Assembly: GCA_016195985.1 (NCBI GenBank)
Contig: JACPYP010000018.1
Location: forward strand, 40,427 to 104,426
Reading direction: 5' to 3'
Source: Acidobacteriota bacterium
GTDB lineage: Bacteria > Acidobacteriota > Holophagae > Holophagales > Holophagaceae
DNA: 64,000 nt
The notes beneath the pieces were generated by a model. It had not been told where the DNA came from. It did not search any database and was given only the letters and a program-made list of their open reading frames with translations. This document shows positions 28,143 through 35,124 of the stretch, in pieces. How positions within the stretch are numbered: the first letter of the stretch is position 1; every line of letters starts with the position of its first letter. A program made the translations under genes and the position numbers.

Positions 28143-28577
28143 TCAAATAGGGGCGAGAATTGGGAACCGCAGGGGGAATTTGTCCGAGCTGAGGACGATC
28201 TGGAACCCGATGCGGAGCTTCACGTTGATGACCAGGGGGCCGGCCAGGTTGGTGGTCATGTGGCGGGCATCGTCGGGGATCACCACCAGCGTCACCACCA
28301 AGGCGTCGGACGGCGCTTCCAGCTGAAGGGCCTGCGCCTCTTCCGGGCCCAGGGGCACTTCGTAGTCGGCCTTGATGCTGGCGGGGTCGATGCAGATGAA
28401 GGAGATCGCCTCATCCTCGGTGGACTGCAGGAATTTCAACGGGTAGGCATCATGGGGTTCGATGAGCCTGAAGGTGCGGAGTTGGGGGAACCCCACCAGG
28501 CCCTTGGGAAAGGTCAGGAGGGGGCCGTCCTCCGGGAGGATGGGCGAACCGGGGGTGGCTTCAGGGGGTTGGGTCAT
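28143..28577 (-). CDS. fliW: Flagellar assembly factor FliW (CsrA antagonist)
   Basis: The 144-residue protein matches FliW: LLTFPKGLVGFPQLRTFRLI near the start, FLQSTEDEAISFICIDP in the middle and NLAGPLVINVKLRIGFQIVLSSDKFPLRFPI at the end. FliW binds flagellin or CsrA and links filament assembly to translation. The ATG at 28577 lies two bases from the end of the upstream RNase D-like gene, so all four genes in this group are probably co-transcribed. Confidence 0.93.
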   Translation of the reverse strand: MTQPPEATPGSPILPEDGPLLTFPKGLVGFPQLRTFRLIEPHDAYPLKFLQSTEDEAISFICIDPASIKADYEVPLGPEEAQALQLEAPSDALVVTLVVIPDDARHMTTNLAGPLVINVKLRIGFQIVLSSDKFPLRFPILAPI

Positions 28578-28579
28578 GG

Positions 28580-29521
28580 CTATCCAAGGTTGTTCCAGAT
28601 CAACGCATCGGAGGATTTGGGGTCCTCCTGAATTTCTTGGAGGCCTTCGGCGAATACCGCCCAGAGGGCATCCAGCCGCCGGCGACGGAACCGCGGGTTG
28701 GAAATGGTGCGCTCCAGGGCCTCCTTGGTGGCCGGTGGGTGCGAGAGGCGCGCCATGAGCCAACGGTTGCCCAGCTCCATGACCGCGCCGACATCGCCCT
28801 CATTGCCCCAGGCCCAGCGCAGGGCCGTGAGCTTCAGGGCGCGGCCCACGGCCAGCTCACCCAGGTGCTTAACCTTCACCACCACGGGGTCATGCGCCGG
28901 GGGGGCATAGGCGCGCACCCGCTTGAGCAGATGCCGCATTTCCTTGGGCAGCGTGGCGAGGCGGGGGCCGATCTCGGGGTGGTCGCGCTGGGCATCGCAC
29001 TCATCGGCCAGGATGCGCAGCAGGGGCAGGAGCAGGGCCGCGTCGCGGCTGGCGTAGCTGATCTGGGTGTCGCGCAGGGGCCGGATCATCCAGTTGGAAT
29101 CCTGTTCCTCCTTGGGAATGTCGATGCCCAGCTTCAGCTTGGCCATGGTCTTGAGGCCGGGCTGCGGGTAGCCCAGGGCCCTGGAGAGCAGCATGGTGTC
29201 GAAGATGCTGTCGGGCACCACATCGTAGAGCCGCTTGAAGACGATGCCATCGCCGGAGAAGTCGTGGACGATCCACGGCACCTGGGCCATGGCCTGCAGA
29301 GCCGGCCGCATGAGGCTGGCCAGGGGAATGGGATCCACCAGCCAGGCCTGGTCGTGGGTGGCCACTTGCAGAAGCGCCAGGACGCAGTGATGCACGCCGG
29401 TGAGGCTGCACTCGATGTCCACGGACAGCACGCCGGCCGCGTGCCACTGGGGCAGGGCCTCTTGCAGCTTGTCGGGAGTATCCACGTAGGTCGTGGGAAG
29501 GTCGAAGTGATCCAGCGCCAT
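28580..29521 (-). CDS. RNase D-like 3'-5' exoribonuclease
   Basis: The ~313-residue protein has the DEDD exonuclease fold. The first motif is LSVDIECS (Asp and Glu ligands), the second is around WIVHDFSGDGIVFKR, and the third is ISYASRDAALLLPL (Tyr and Asp). An HRDC-like helical region follows (KEMRHLLKRVRAYA...). RNase D trims tRNA 3' ends. The start is uncertain: ATG 29521 (MALDHF) or 29548 (MVPDWH, with AAGG close upstream). It appears to be the first gene of the fliW-csrA unit. Confidence 0.85.
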   Translation of the reverse strand: MALDHFDLPTTYVDTPDKLQEALPQWHAAGVLSVDIECSLTGVHHCVLALLQVATHDQAWLVDPIPLASLMRPALQAMAQVPWIVHDFSGDGIVFKRLYDVVPDSIFDTMLLSRALGYPQPGLKTMAKLKLGIDIPKEEQDSNWMIRPLRDTQISYASRDAALLLPLLRILADECDAQRDHPEIGPRLATLPKEMRHLLKRVRAYAPPAHDPVVVKVKHLGELAVGRALKLTALRWAWGNEGDVGAVMELGNRWLMARLSHPPATKEALERTISNPRFRRRRLDALWAVFAEGLQEIQEDPKSSDALIWNNLG

Positions 29522-29575
29522 CTGGCCAGTATGCCAGTCCGGTACCATGAGCCTTCTGATGATCTGTGGGGCCCC

Positions 29576-29845
29576 ATGAATCGATCCCTCTTTTGGACCA
29601 CCTTCGGCACCGTCTTCTTGGCGGAAGTGGGCGACAAGACCCAGCTCGCGGCCATGACCGCCACGGTGCGCAGCGGGCAGGTCTGGACCGTATTCCTGGC
29701 GGCCAGCGCGGCTCTGGTGTGTGCCACGGCCATCGGCGTCGCCGTGGGCGGCATGCTCTTCAGGTACATCCCCGAGGCGGCCATCAAGTGGGCCGCTGGA
29801 TCGGCCTTCATCGCGGTGGGGCTGTGGGTGCTGATCAAGGGGTGA
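29576..29845 (+). CDS. GDT1/TMEM165 (UPF0016) family membrane protein, single-repeat form
   Basis: The 89-residue protein has two or three hydrophobic segments and the family signature AEVGDKTQLAAM (the E-x-G-D-K/R-T motif). Full-size members contain two such units; this one has a single unit and would work as a homo- or hetero-dimer. The family exports manganese or calcium. Its GTGA stop overlap with the next gene shows translational coupling. It diverges from the RNase D gene with a short gap. Confidence 0.88.
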   Translation: MNRSLFWTTFGTVFLAEVGDKTQLAAMTATVRSGQVWTVFLAASAALVCATAIGVAVGGMLFRYIPEAAIKWAAGSAFIAVGLWVLIKG

Positions 29846-30225
29846 CCCGGTTGTTCTTCGACGGCAGCTGCGGCCTCTGCGGCGGCGCTGCGCGCCTGGT
29901 CGCGCGTTATGACCGCGAGGGAAGGATCCGCTTTGCGCCGCTGGGCGGACTCACCTTCCAGCACTGCATTCCTGAATCCGAACGGGCCGGCCTGCCGGAC
30001 AGCCTGGTGGTGCAGACCCCCGAGGGCCGCCTGCTCACCCGGTCGGAGGCGGTCATCCACCTCCTGAACCGGATGGGTCCGGGCTGGCGTTTGTTGGGCC
30101 TGGTGCTGGGCTGGACGCCCCGTTTCCTGAGGGATGGAAGCTACGGTCTGGCGGCGCGGTTGCGACCCACAAGGCGAGCTTGTGCAAGGAATGGCCTGGC
30201 CTCGGATGACCGCTTCGAGCCATAG
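29842..30225 (+). CDS. DCC-family thiol-disulfide oxidoreductase (DUF393)
   Basis: A GTG start at 29842 overlaps the previous stop and gives 127 residues. The family signature is DGSCGLCGGAARLVARYD near the N-terminus, where the CxxC pair is the presumed redox site. The LLTRSEAVIHLLNRMGPGW region is also typical. DCC proteins have a thioredoxin-like fold and ill-defined substrates. Coupling with a GDT1-type exporter may or may not be functional. Confidence 0.85.
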   Translation: MTRLFFDGSCGLCGGAARLVARYDREGRIRFAPLGGLTFQHCIPESERAGLPDSLVVQTPEGRLLTRSEAVIHLLNRMGPGWRLLGLVLGWTPRFLRDGSYGLAARLRPTRRACARNGLASDDRFEP

Positions 30226-30236
30226 AAATAAAAAAA

Positions 30237-30332
30237 TGTCACAAAGCCGGAGCGCCCTGCACCCCAAGGCTTAAGAACAGCGCCATTGCCATGATCGCCC
30301 TGCTCCGGGAGATGCGGTGCTGTTCTGTCACC
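30237..30332 (+). promoter_or_regulatory. Candidate ECF-type promoter region of the bufferin-like operon
   Basis: The 158-base gap before the peptide gene holds TGTCAC twice (30237-30242 and 30326-30331). TGTCAC resembles the -35 element of some ECF sigma factors, and an ECF sigma gene lies in the same cluster. The matching -10 element is not clear, so this is only a pointer for testing. Confidence 0.25.
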
Positions 30333-30383
30333 TGCGGGGCCGCCGTGCGGCTCCTGATGCGGCCATGTCCGCACGGAGGAATC

Positions 30384-30695
30384 ATGATCACGAAACTCGT
30401 TGGCGCCGCCACCCTCTTCGCCGCCGGCTCCCTCATGGCCGCCGGGCCGGCCACCGTGGGTGCCGCGCCTGCCGGCGCCGAAGCCTCCTTCTCCATGCAG
30501 CAGGAGGGCAAGGAGAAAGAGGCGAAGGACGCGAAGGACGCGGGCAAGGCGCCCGCCAAGGCGAAGGATGGCAAGGCCAAGGAAGGCTCCTGCGGCAAGG
30601 GCTCCTGCGGCAGCAAGGACAAGAAGGGAAAGAAGGACGGTTCCTGCGGCAAGGACAAGAAGGAAGGTTCCTGCGGCAAGGATAAGAAGCAGTAG
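30384..30695 (+). CDS. Secreted Cys-rich peptide, bufferin-type (HvfA/BufA-like) precursor
   Basis: The 103-residue product has an N-terminal signal peptide (about 1-28), a Lys/Ala/Glu-rich spacer, and a C-terminal part with four cysteines at 70, 75, 88 and 98. Each Cys sits in a repeated (E/D/K)GSCG(K/S) unit. Bufferin-1-type precursors carry similar EGKCG repeats whose cysteines are modified by a DUF692 (MNIO) enzyme into copper-binding thiooxazole-type groups. Exactly such an enzyme gene follows 16 bases downstream. The ribosome binding site CGGAGGA supports the start at 30384. The EGSCG variant with Ser instead of Lys is a deviation from the usual motif. Confidence 0.8.
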   Translation: MITKLVGAATLFAAGSLMAAGPATVGAAPAGAEASFSMQQEGKEKEAKDAKDAGKAPAKAKDGKAKEGSCGKGSCGSKDKKGKKDGSCGKDKKEGSCGKDKKQ

Positions 30696-30711
30696 CGGAC
30701 GGGAGCCGGCC

Positions 30712-31563
30712 ATGGCTCGGGACAGGTTTACTGGCGTGGGGCTGGGGCTCCGGCGCCCCCACCTGGAACAGGTGGCGGGGATGGAAGGCCACGGCGTGCC
30801 CTTCTGGGAGACCTGTCCTGAGAACGTGGTGGGCGACGGCGGAAGGGCGCACCGCTTGGCCTGCGCCATCCTCGACCGCGATCCCGTGCTCACTCACGGG
30901 CTGGCGATGTCCGTGGGGGGCTACGACCCCTGGGACGAGGAATACCTCCAGGGTCTGGAGCAGTTCCTTTTGCGCACCGGCACACCCTGGCACTCCGAGC
31001 ACCTCTGTTTCACCAGCGTAGACGCCAACTGCCTGCACGAGCTCTTCCCGCTGCCCTTCACGCGGGAAGCGGCGAGGCACACCATCTCCCGGGCCAGGGA
31101 GTTGCAGGCCCGCTTGCCGGTGCCCCTGCTGCTGGAAAACATCACCTACTACGCCGGACTGGGCGAGCCCGACATGGACGAAGCGGATTTCATCGCGGCA
31201 GTGCTTGAAGGGGCCGACGTGGGATGGCTGCTGGACGTGAACAATGTCTACGTGAACGCCCTGAACTTCGGGTTCGATCCCAAGGAATGGCTGTCGCGCA
31301 TGCCCCTGGACCGCGTGGCCCAGATGCACATCGCCGGGCACAAAAAGTTCGGCGGTCTCACCGTGGATACCCACGGGGCCGATGTCATCGATCCCGTCAT
31401 CGAACTCATGCAGTGGACCCTGGCCAGGCTGGGGCGCCCGGTGCCGGTGCTGCTGGAGCGGGATAATCACATCCCAAGCCTGGACGCGCTGCTGGCGGAG
31501 CGGGAGCGGATCCAGCGGGCCTACGACCAGGTGCTGGCTTCCACGGAGGCGGGCCATGCCTGA
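30712..31563 (+). CDS. DUF692 multinuclear non-heme iron oxidase (MNIO), bufferin-modifying enzyme
   Basis: The 283-residue protein has the TIM-barrel DUF692 pattern: GVGLGLRRPHL, WETCPEN, HSEHLCFTS, LLLENITYY, DVNNVYVN, MHIAGH and DTHG. These carry the His, Asp and Glu ligands of the iron centre. MNIO enzymes convert cysteines of partner peptides into modified heterocycles or thioamides. The start ATG at 30712 has GGGAG upstream. It lies between the Cys-rich peptide and a DUF2063 partner gene that overlaps it by 8 bases, the standard bufferin order. Confidence 0.92.
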   Translation: MARDRFTGVGLGLRRPHLEQVAGMEGHGVPFWETCPENVVGDGGRAHRLACAILDRDPVLTHGLAMSVGGYDPWDEEYLQGLEQFLLRTGTPWHSEHLCFTSVDANCLHELFPLPFTREAARHTISRARELQARLPVPLLLENITYYAGLGEPDMDEADFIAAVLEGADVGWLLDVNNVYVNALNFGFDPKEWLSRMPLDRVAQMHIAGHKKFGGLTVDTHGADVIDPVIELMQWTLARLGRPVPVLLERDNHIPSLDALLAERERIQRAYDQVLASTEAGHA

Positions 31564-32374
31564 TTCGAGGCCTGACCCAAGGCCTGACTCGCGGCCTGAC
31601 ACGCGCACCCTCCGGCTTCAGCGGGCCATGGCCTCCCTGGTCCTGGACCGAGACGAAGCGGTGCTGGAGGCGGACGCCGGACGCGCGGCCCGCCGCCATG
31701 GTCTGTCCGCGGCGGATCAGCAGGCCTTCCGTGCCCAGGGCGAAGCCCTGATGACCTACCGGGAACTGGCCCGCATGAGCCTCCTCGAGCCCTTGGAATC
31801 CATGTTCCCCGTGCTGAAGGCCCTGCTGGAAGAGGCCGGGGATTGGGATGCCTGCGTACAGCAGTTCCTGGATGCCCGGGCGGTCCGCAGCGGCCATTAC
31901 CGGGACATCGCTCCAGCCTTCCTGGGCTGGCTGGTCGCCAGTGCCTGGGGCCAGGATAGATGGCCCTTCCTGCTGGAACTGGCCCACGCGGAAATGCTCG
32001 AAGTGCTGGTGGCCCGCTTCCCCGACGGAGAGCCCGTCCCCGGACTGCATGCAGAGCCGCAGCCCGGGGACCTCCTCGTGCTGGACCCGGCGACCCGGAT
32101 CGTGTCCTACAGCCATGCCGTCCACCGGGCGACCGAGGCGTCGCCCCATCCCGAAACCCGGCCCACCCACCTCATCGCCTTCCGCCAGGCCGATGGCGAA
32201 GCCCAGTTGCTGGACCTGACGCCAGCCACCTCGGCCTTCCTGGTGCGGGCTCAGGAAACAGTCCTGGGCGAAGCCGCGGTGTCCTTGGGATTCGACGGCT
32301 TGGCGCCGTTGCTGCCTCTCCTTCATGACCTCCACCGCGATGGCGCCATCGCGGGGTTCCAATCACCCACTTAG
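31556..32374 (+). CDS. DUF2063 partner protein (BufC/HvfC-like)
   Basis: The 272-residue protein has an N-terminal DUF2063 domain (QQAFRAQGEALMTYRELARMSLLEPLESMFPVLKALL in outline), a helical partner that delivers or recognises the precursor peptide for the MNIO enzyme. A C-terminal domain of mixed strands follows. The first ~16 residues (MPDSRPDPRPDSRPDT) come from a 12-nt tandem repeat and are not typical of the family. The gene overlaps the MNIO gene by 8 bases. Family assignment is good; the function follows from the bufferin and similar systems. Confidence 0.85.
   Translation: MPDSRPDPRPDSRPDTRTLRLQRAMASLVLDRDEAVLEADAGRAARRHGLSAADQQAFRAQGEALMTYRELARMSLLEPLESMFPVLKALLEEAGDWDACVQQFLDARAVRSGHYRDIAPAFLGWLVASAWGQDRWPFLLELAHAEMLEVLVARFPDGEPVPGLHAEPQPGDLLVLDPATRIVSYSHAVHRATEASPHPETRPTHLIAFRQADGEAQLLDLTPATSAFLVRAQETVLGEAAVSLGFDGLAPLLPLLHDLHRDGAIAGFQSPT
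31558..31605 (+). repeat. Four 12-nt tandem repeats at the start of the DUF2063 gene
   Basis: Four related units (GCCTGATTCGAG, GCCTGACCCAAG, GCCTGACTCGCG, GCCTGACACGCG) span the second to seventeenth codons. The TGA of the MNIO gene lies in the first unit. The unit length keeps the reading frame. Confidence 0.9.
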
Positions 32375-32387
32375 CCTGCGAGGCTCC

Positions 32388-32990
32388 ATGCGCTACCGCT
32401 TCTTCCTGCCGGCCCTGCTGCTGGCGCTTCCTCTCTCCGCCCAGACCAAGGTCTTCCGGCTGGATGAAAACCACACCGTCTTCGGCTTCAAGGCTTCCAC
32501 CCTGCTCTTCGATGTGCCGGGCCGGTTCATGAAGTTCAAGGCCGACATCCAGGGGGATCCTGCGACGCTGGAGGGGGCCAAGGTGCGCATCGACATTGAC
32601 GCGAAGTCCCTCAACACGGCGGTCCAGGCCCGCGACGAGCACCTGCGCTCGGCGGATTTCTTCGATGTGGCGAAGTACCCCCGCATCACCTTCACCTCCA
32701 GCGACGTGCGCAGGGAGGGAGACCGCCTGCGCGTGCAGGGCGTCCTCCAGATGCACGGCGCCAGCAAGGACATGGCCCTCTCCTTCGAGCCCGCCGAAGG
32801 TATCAATGGGGCCGGTGTCCGCACCTGGTCCTACCGGGGCACGCTGTCGCTGGATCGCCTGGATTTCGGGGTGGGGGCCGAAAGCGTGGCGGCCAAGATC
32901 AGCCTCAAGCGTCAGGTGGAGCTGAACCTGCTGCTGGTGGGTTTCTTCGAGGGGCCCGCGGGCAAGGCCAAGGCCCCCGCCAGGAAATAG
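32388..32990 (+). CDS. Periplasmic YceI-family protein
   Basis: The 200-residue protein has a signal peptide and the YceI lipocalin-like fold: FRLDENHTVFGFKAS at the start, the HLRSADFFDVAKYPRITFTS signature, and a C-terminal strand pattern. YceI proteins bind isoprenoid chains such as ubiquinone-like compounds in a periplasmic barrel and are often stress-induced. It follows the DUF2063 gene by 13 bases and so is probably in the same transcript. That would make it part of the metal/oxidant stress response of this cluster. Confidence 0.88.
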   Translation: MRYRFFLPALLLALPLSAQTKVFRLDENHTVFGFKASTLLFDVPGRFMKFKADIQGDPATLEGAKVRIDIDAKSLNTAVQARDEHLRSADFFDVAKYPRITFTSSDVRREGDRLRVQGVLQMHGASKDMALSFEPAEGINGAGVRTWSYRGTLSLDRLDFGVGAESVAAKISLKRQVELNLLLVGFFEGPAGKAKAPARK

Positions 32991-33049
32991 GCCCCCGCCG
33001 GGAGGTAGCGCTTGCGGGAGGGCAGGCTGCCGCGGACACTGGCTGCGGC

Positions 33050-33667
33050 ATGACCGAAGCCTCTCTGACTGAAACCGACCTGATCCAGCGAGCCGCCCAA
33101 GGCGACTCCGATGCCTTTGGCGACCTTGTGCGACCCCACCTCGCCCTCTTCCACAACGGCATCCAGCGCATCCTGGGCAACAGCGCCGACGCCCAGGACG
33201 CGCTTCAGGACGCCCTGCTGAGCATCCACAAGGACCTGCCCCGCTTCGAAGGCCGCAGCCGCTTCAGCAGCTGGGGCTACAAGATCTGCATGAATTCGGC
33301 CCTCATGTTCCGCCGGAGCCGGGTGCGCATTCAGGACATGGAGCGGCCGGAGCCGCTGGCGCTCGGTCCCTTCGACGCCGCAGGGCATCATACGGAGACG
33401 GACCGGAGGCCGGAATGGCAGGTGGAGGCCCAGGCCCATGATCTGGTGGAGCGCGGTGAACTGCGCGACTGCCTGATGCGGGCCCTGGACGAACTGCCGG
33501 ATTCTCAGCGCATCGTCTTCGTGCTGAAGGATGTGGAGGATTGGGAGATGGAGGACGTCGCCCGGCACCTTCAGCTGGCGCCGGGGGCCGTGCGGCAGCG
33601 CCTGCACCGCGCCCGGGCGCTGCTGCAGACGCGGCTGCGCGACCATGTCCTGGGAGGCCGTCCATGA
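33050..33667 (+). CDS. ECF-type RNA polymerase sigma factor
   Basis: The 205-residue protein has region 2 (DAFGDLVRPHLALFHNGIQRILGNSADAQDALQDALLSI in outline) and region 4 (LDELPDSQRIVFVLKDVEDWEMEDVARHL), with the C-terminal recognition helix VRQRLHRARALL. The linker between them is longer than usual. It is followed by a small zinc-finger anti-sigma gene overlapping it by 4 bases. Position right after the bufferin-like genes and yceI suggests it controls them, as ECF factors do in Caulobacter bufferin clusters. The start lacks a strong Shine-Dalgarno sequence. Confidence 0.9.
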   Translation: MTEASLTETDLIQRAAQGDSDAFGDLVRPHLALFHNGIQRILGNSADAQDALQDALLSIHKDLPRFEGRSRFSSWGYKICMNSALMFRRSRVRIQDMERPEPLALGPFDAAGHHTETDRRPEWQVEAQAHDLVERGELRDCLMRALDELPDSQRIVFVLKDVEDWEMEDVARHLQLAPGAVRQRLHRARALLQTRLRDHVLGGRP

Positions 33668-33918
33668 CGCTTCTGCCCTCCTGCCACGACGTGCAGACCC
33701 ACCTCACCGAGTACCTCGAAGGCGCCCTGCCCTTCCATCGCAGGCTGGGCATCGGGGTGCACTTGTTGCTTTGCCGCGTTTGCTCGGGGGTTTTACGGGG
33801 ATTGCAGGCCCTGCCTTGGGTGGCGAAGGCCTCCCTGAAAGCGCCGGAAACGGCGCCGGAGGAGGCCCGCCGGGCCTTGGCCGACGTTCAGGCCCTGCTT
33901 CGGAAAGGCTCTCGCTAA
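33664..33918 (+). CDS. Zinc-finger anti-sigma factor (ZAS type, short)
   Basis: The 84-residue protein has the ZAS signature with SCHDVQTHLTEYLEG and HLLLCRVC (His-x3-Cys-x2-Cys), which would bind zinc and clamp the sigma factor. No clear membrane segment follows, so it may act as a soluble redox- or metal-sensitive anti-sigma factor. Its ATG overlaps the sigma gene stop (ATGA). Its last 4 bases overlap the convergent phosphoesterase gene. Confidence 0.82.
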   Translation: MTLLPSCHDVQTHLTEYLEGALPFHRRLGIGVHLLLCRVCSGVLRGLQALPWVAKASLKAPETAPEEARRALADVQALLRKGSR

Positions 33919-35105
33919 CCGCGTTTCAGCGTGAGGATGGCGATCTCCGGCGGGGCGCCGATCCGCATGGGTAGGCCCACCACCCCGAGGCCCCGGCTCA
34001 CGTAGAGCAGGTCGGCGCCTTCTCGGAACAGCCCTTCGGTGCGGGGGCCGATGAGGCGGGCGCTGCTGAAGCCGGGTATGGGATTGATCTGGCCCCCGTG
34101 GGTGTGGCCCGACAGGGTGAGCCGGGCTCCGGCTGCCAGGGCTTGTTCCCACTCGCTGGGTCGATGGTTCATGCAGATGCGGAAGGCCCCTGAGGGCAGG
34201 TCCCGGGCAGCCAGCGCAGGCCGGGGGCCGGGCCCGAAGACCATGCGCCGGAACCGGCCGTTGGTGGCCATGGGGTCCTGCAGCCCCATGAGGGCGAGGG
34301 TATCGCCTCGCCGGGGGATGAGGGCCGATGCGTTCTCTAGACAGCGGATGCCCGCGGCTTCCAGTTCGCCCCAGATGGGGCGCGGATCATCGAAGTAATC
34401 ATGGTTTCCCAGAACTGCGTAGCGGCCCAGAGGCGGGAGGAAACCCGCGAAAGCCTCGAGAAGGGGCGGCAGTTCGTCGGGCCGGCTGTCCACCAGGTCC
34501 CCGGTGAAGAGCAGCAGTTCGGGTTTCTCGCGTTCCGTGAGCTCCCGCCAGCGGCGAAGGGTGCCGGGGCCCACCAGGGGGCCGGAGTGGAGATCGCTGA
34601 GATGAGCCAGGCGCAGGCCTTCCAGGCCTGGGGGCAGGTCTGGGAAGGATAGGGTGAGCCGCGTGATCAGAGGATCGCCATAGGCCTGCCGGGATCCGCC
34701 CACGCCCAAGGCGGCGGCGGCCCCGGTGCTGGCCACGGCCGCCGTGCGGAGGAAGGCCCGGCGTCCGGCGTCTTCAGGCGTCTCCTCTTCAGGCTCGGGT
34801 CCGCTCCGCCGGTGGGAGGAACCGAGGCGCCAGGCTCCTTCGGCCACCATGCCGAAGACCAGGTGCAGCACTGTGAAGGCCTGGAAGTAGAAGGCCAGGC
34901 GGGCCAGGGAGCGCAGCAGGGGCAAGGCGCCGTGGCTGTTCATCCCCGCCGCCCGCATGAGGGCGAAGGCGATCAGCGGCACGTGCACCAGGCTCAGGAC
35001 CCAGGGCAGCCACCGGTGGAAGCGTTCCGGCAGTTCCAACCGAAGCAGCCGGAGGTGGAACCACTGGACGAGAACGATGAGGATGAGGGCGATCAGAAAG
35101 GCCAT
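33915..35105 (-). CDS. Membrane-anchored metallophosphoesterase (YkuE/YaeI-like)
   Basis: The 396-residue protein has several N-terminal hydrophobic segments (about 1-95), a Tat-like stretch RRAFLRTAAVASTGAAAALG near residue 115, and a calcineurin-like phosphoesterase domain. Its metal motifs are in order: HLSDLHSG, GDLVDS, GNHDYFDD and SGHTHGGQ. Related proteins hydrolyse lipid A or UDP-diacylglucosamine-type substrates, or other phosphodiesters, at the inner membrane. The substrate here is unknown. It is convergent with the anti-sigma gene. Confidence 0.88.
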   Translation of the reverse strand: MAFLIALILIVLVQWFHLRLLRLELPERFHRWLPWVLSLVHVPLIAFALMRAAGMNSHGALPLLRSLARLAFYFQAFTVLHLVFGMVAEGAWRLGSSHRRSGPEPEEETPEDAGRRAFLRTAAVASTGAAAALGVGGSRQAYGDPLITRLTLSFPDLPPGLEGLRLAHLSDLHSGPLVGPGTLRRWRELTEREKPELLLFTGDLVDSRPDELPPLLEAFAGFLPPLGRYAVLGNHDYFDDPRPIWGELEAAGIRCLENASALIPRRGDTLALMGLQDPMATNGRFRRMVFGPGPRPALAARDLPSGAFRICMNHRPSEWEQALAAGARLTLSGHTHGGQINPIPGFSSARLIGPRTEGLFREGADLLYVSRGLGVVGLPMRIGAPPEIAILTLKRG

Positions 35106-35124
35106 TCAGGTCCTGAGAGGAACC

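Noticed and set aside
30520..30690. Apparent nucleotide repeats in the Cys-rich peptide gene
   Set aside because: They reflect repeated Lys/Asp/Gly/Cys codons of a real peptide rather than a separate repeat element.
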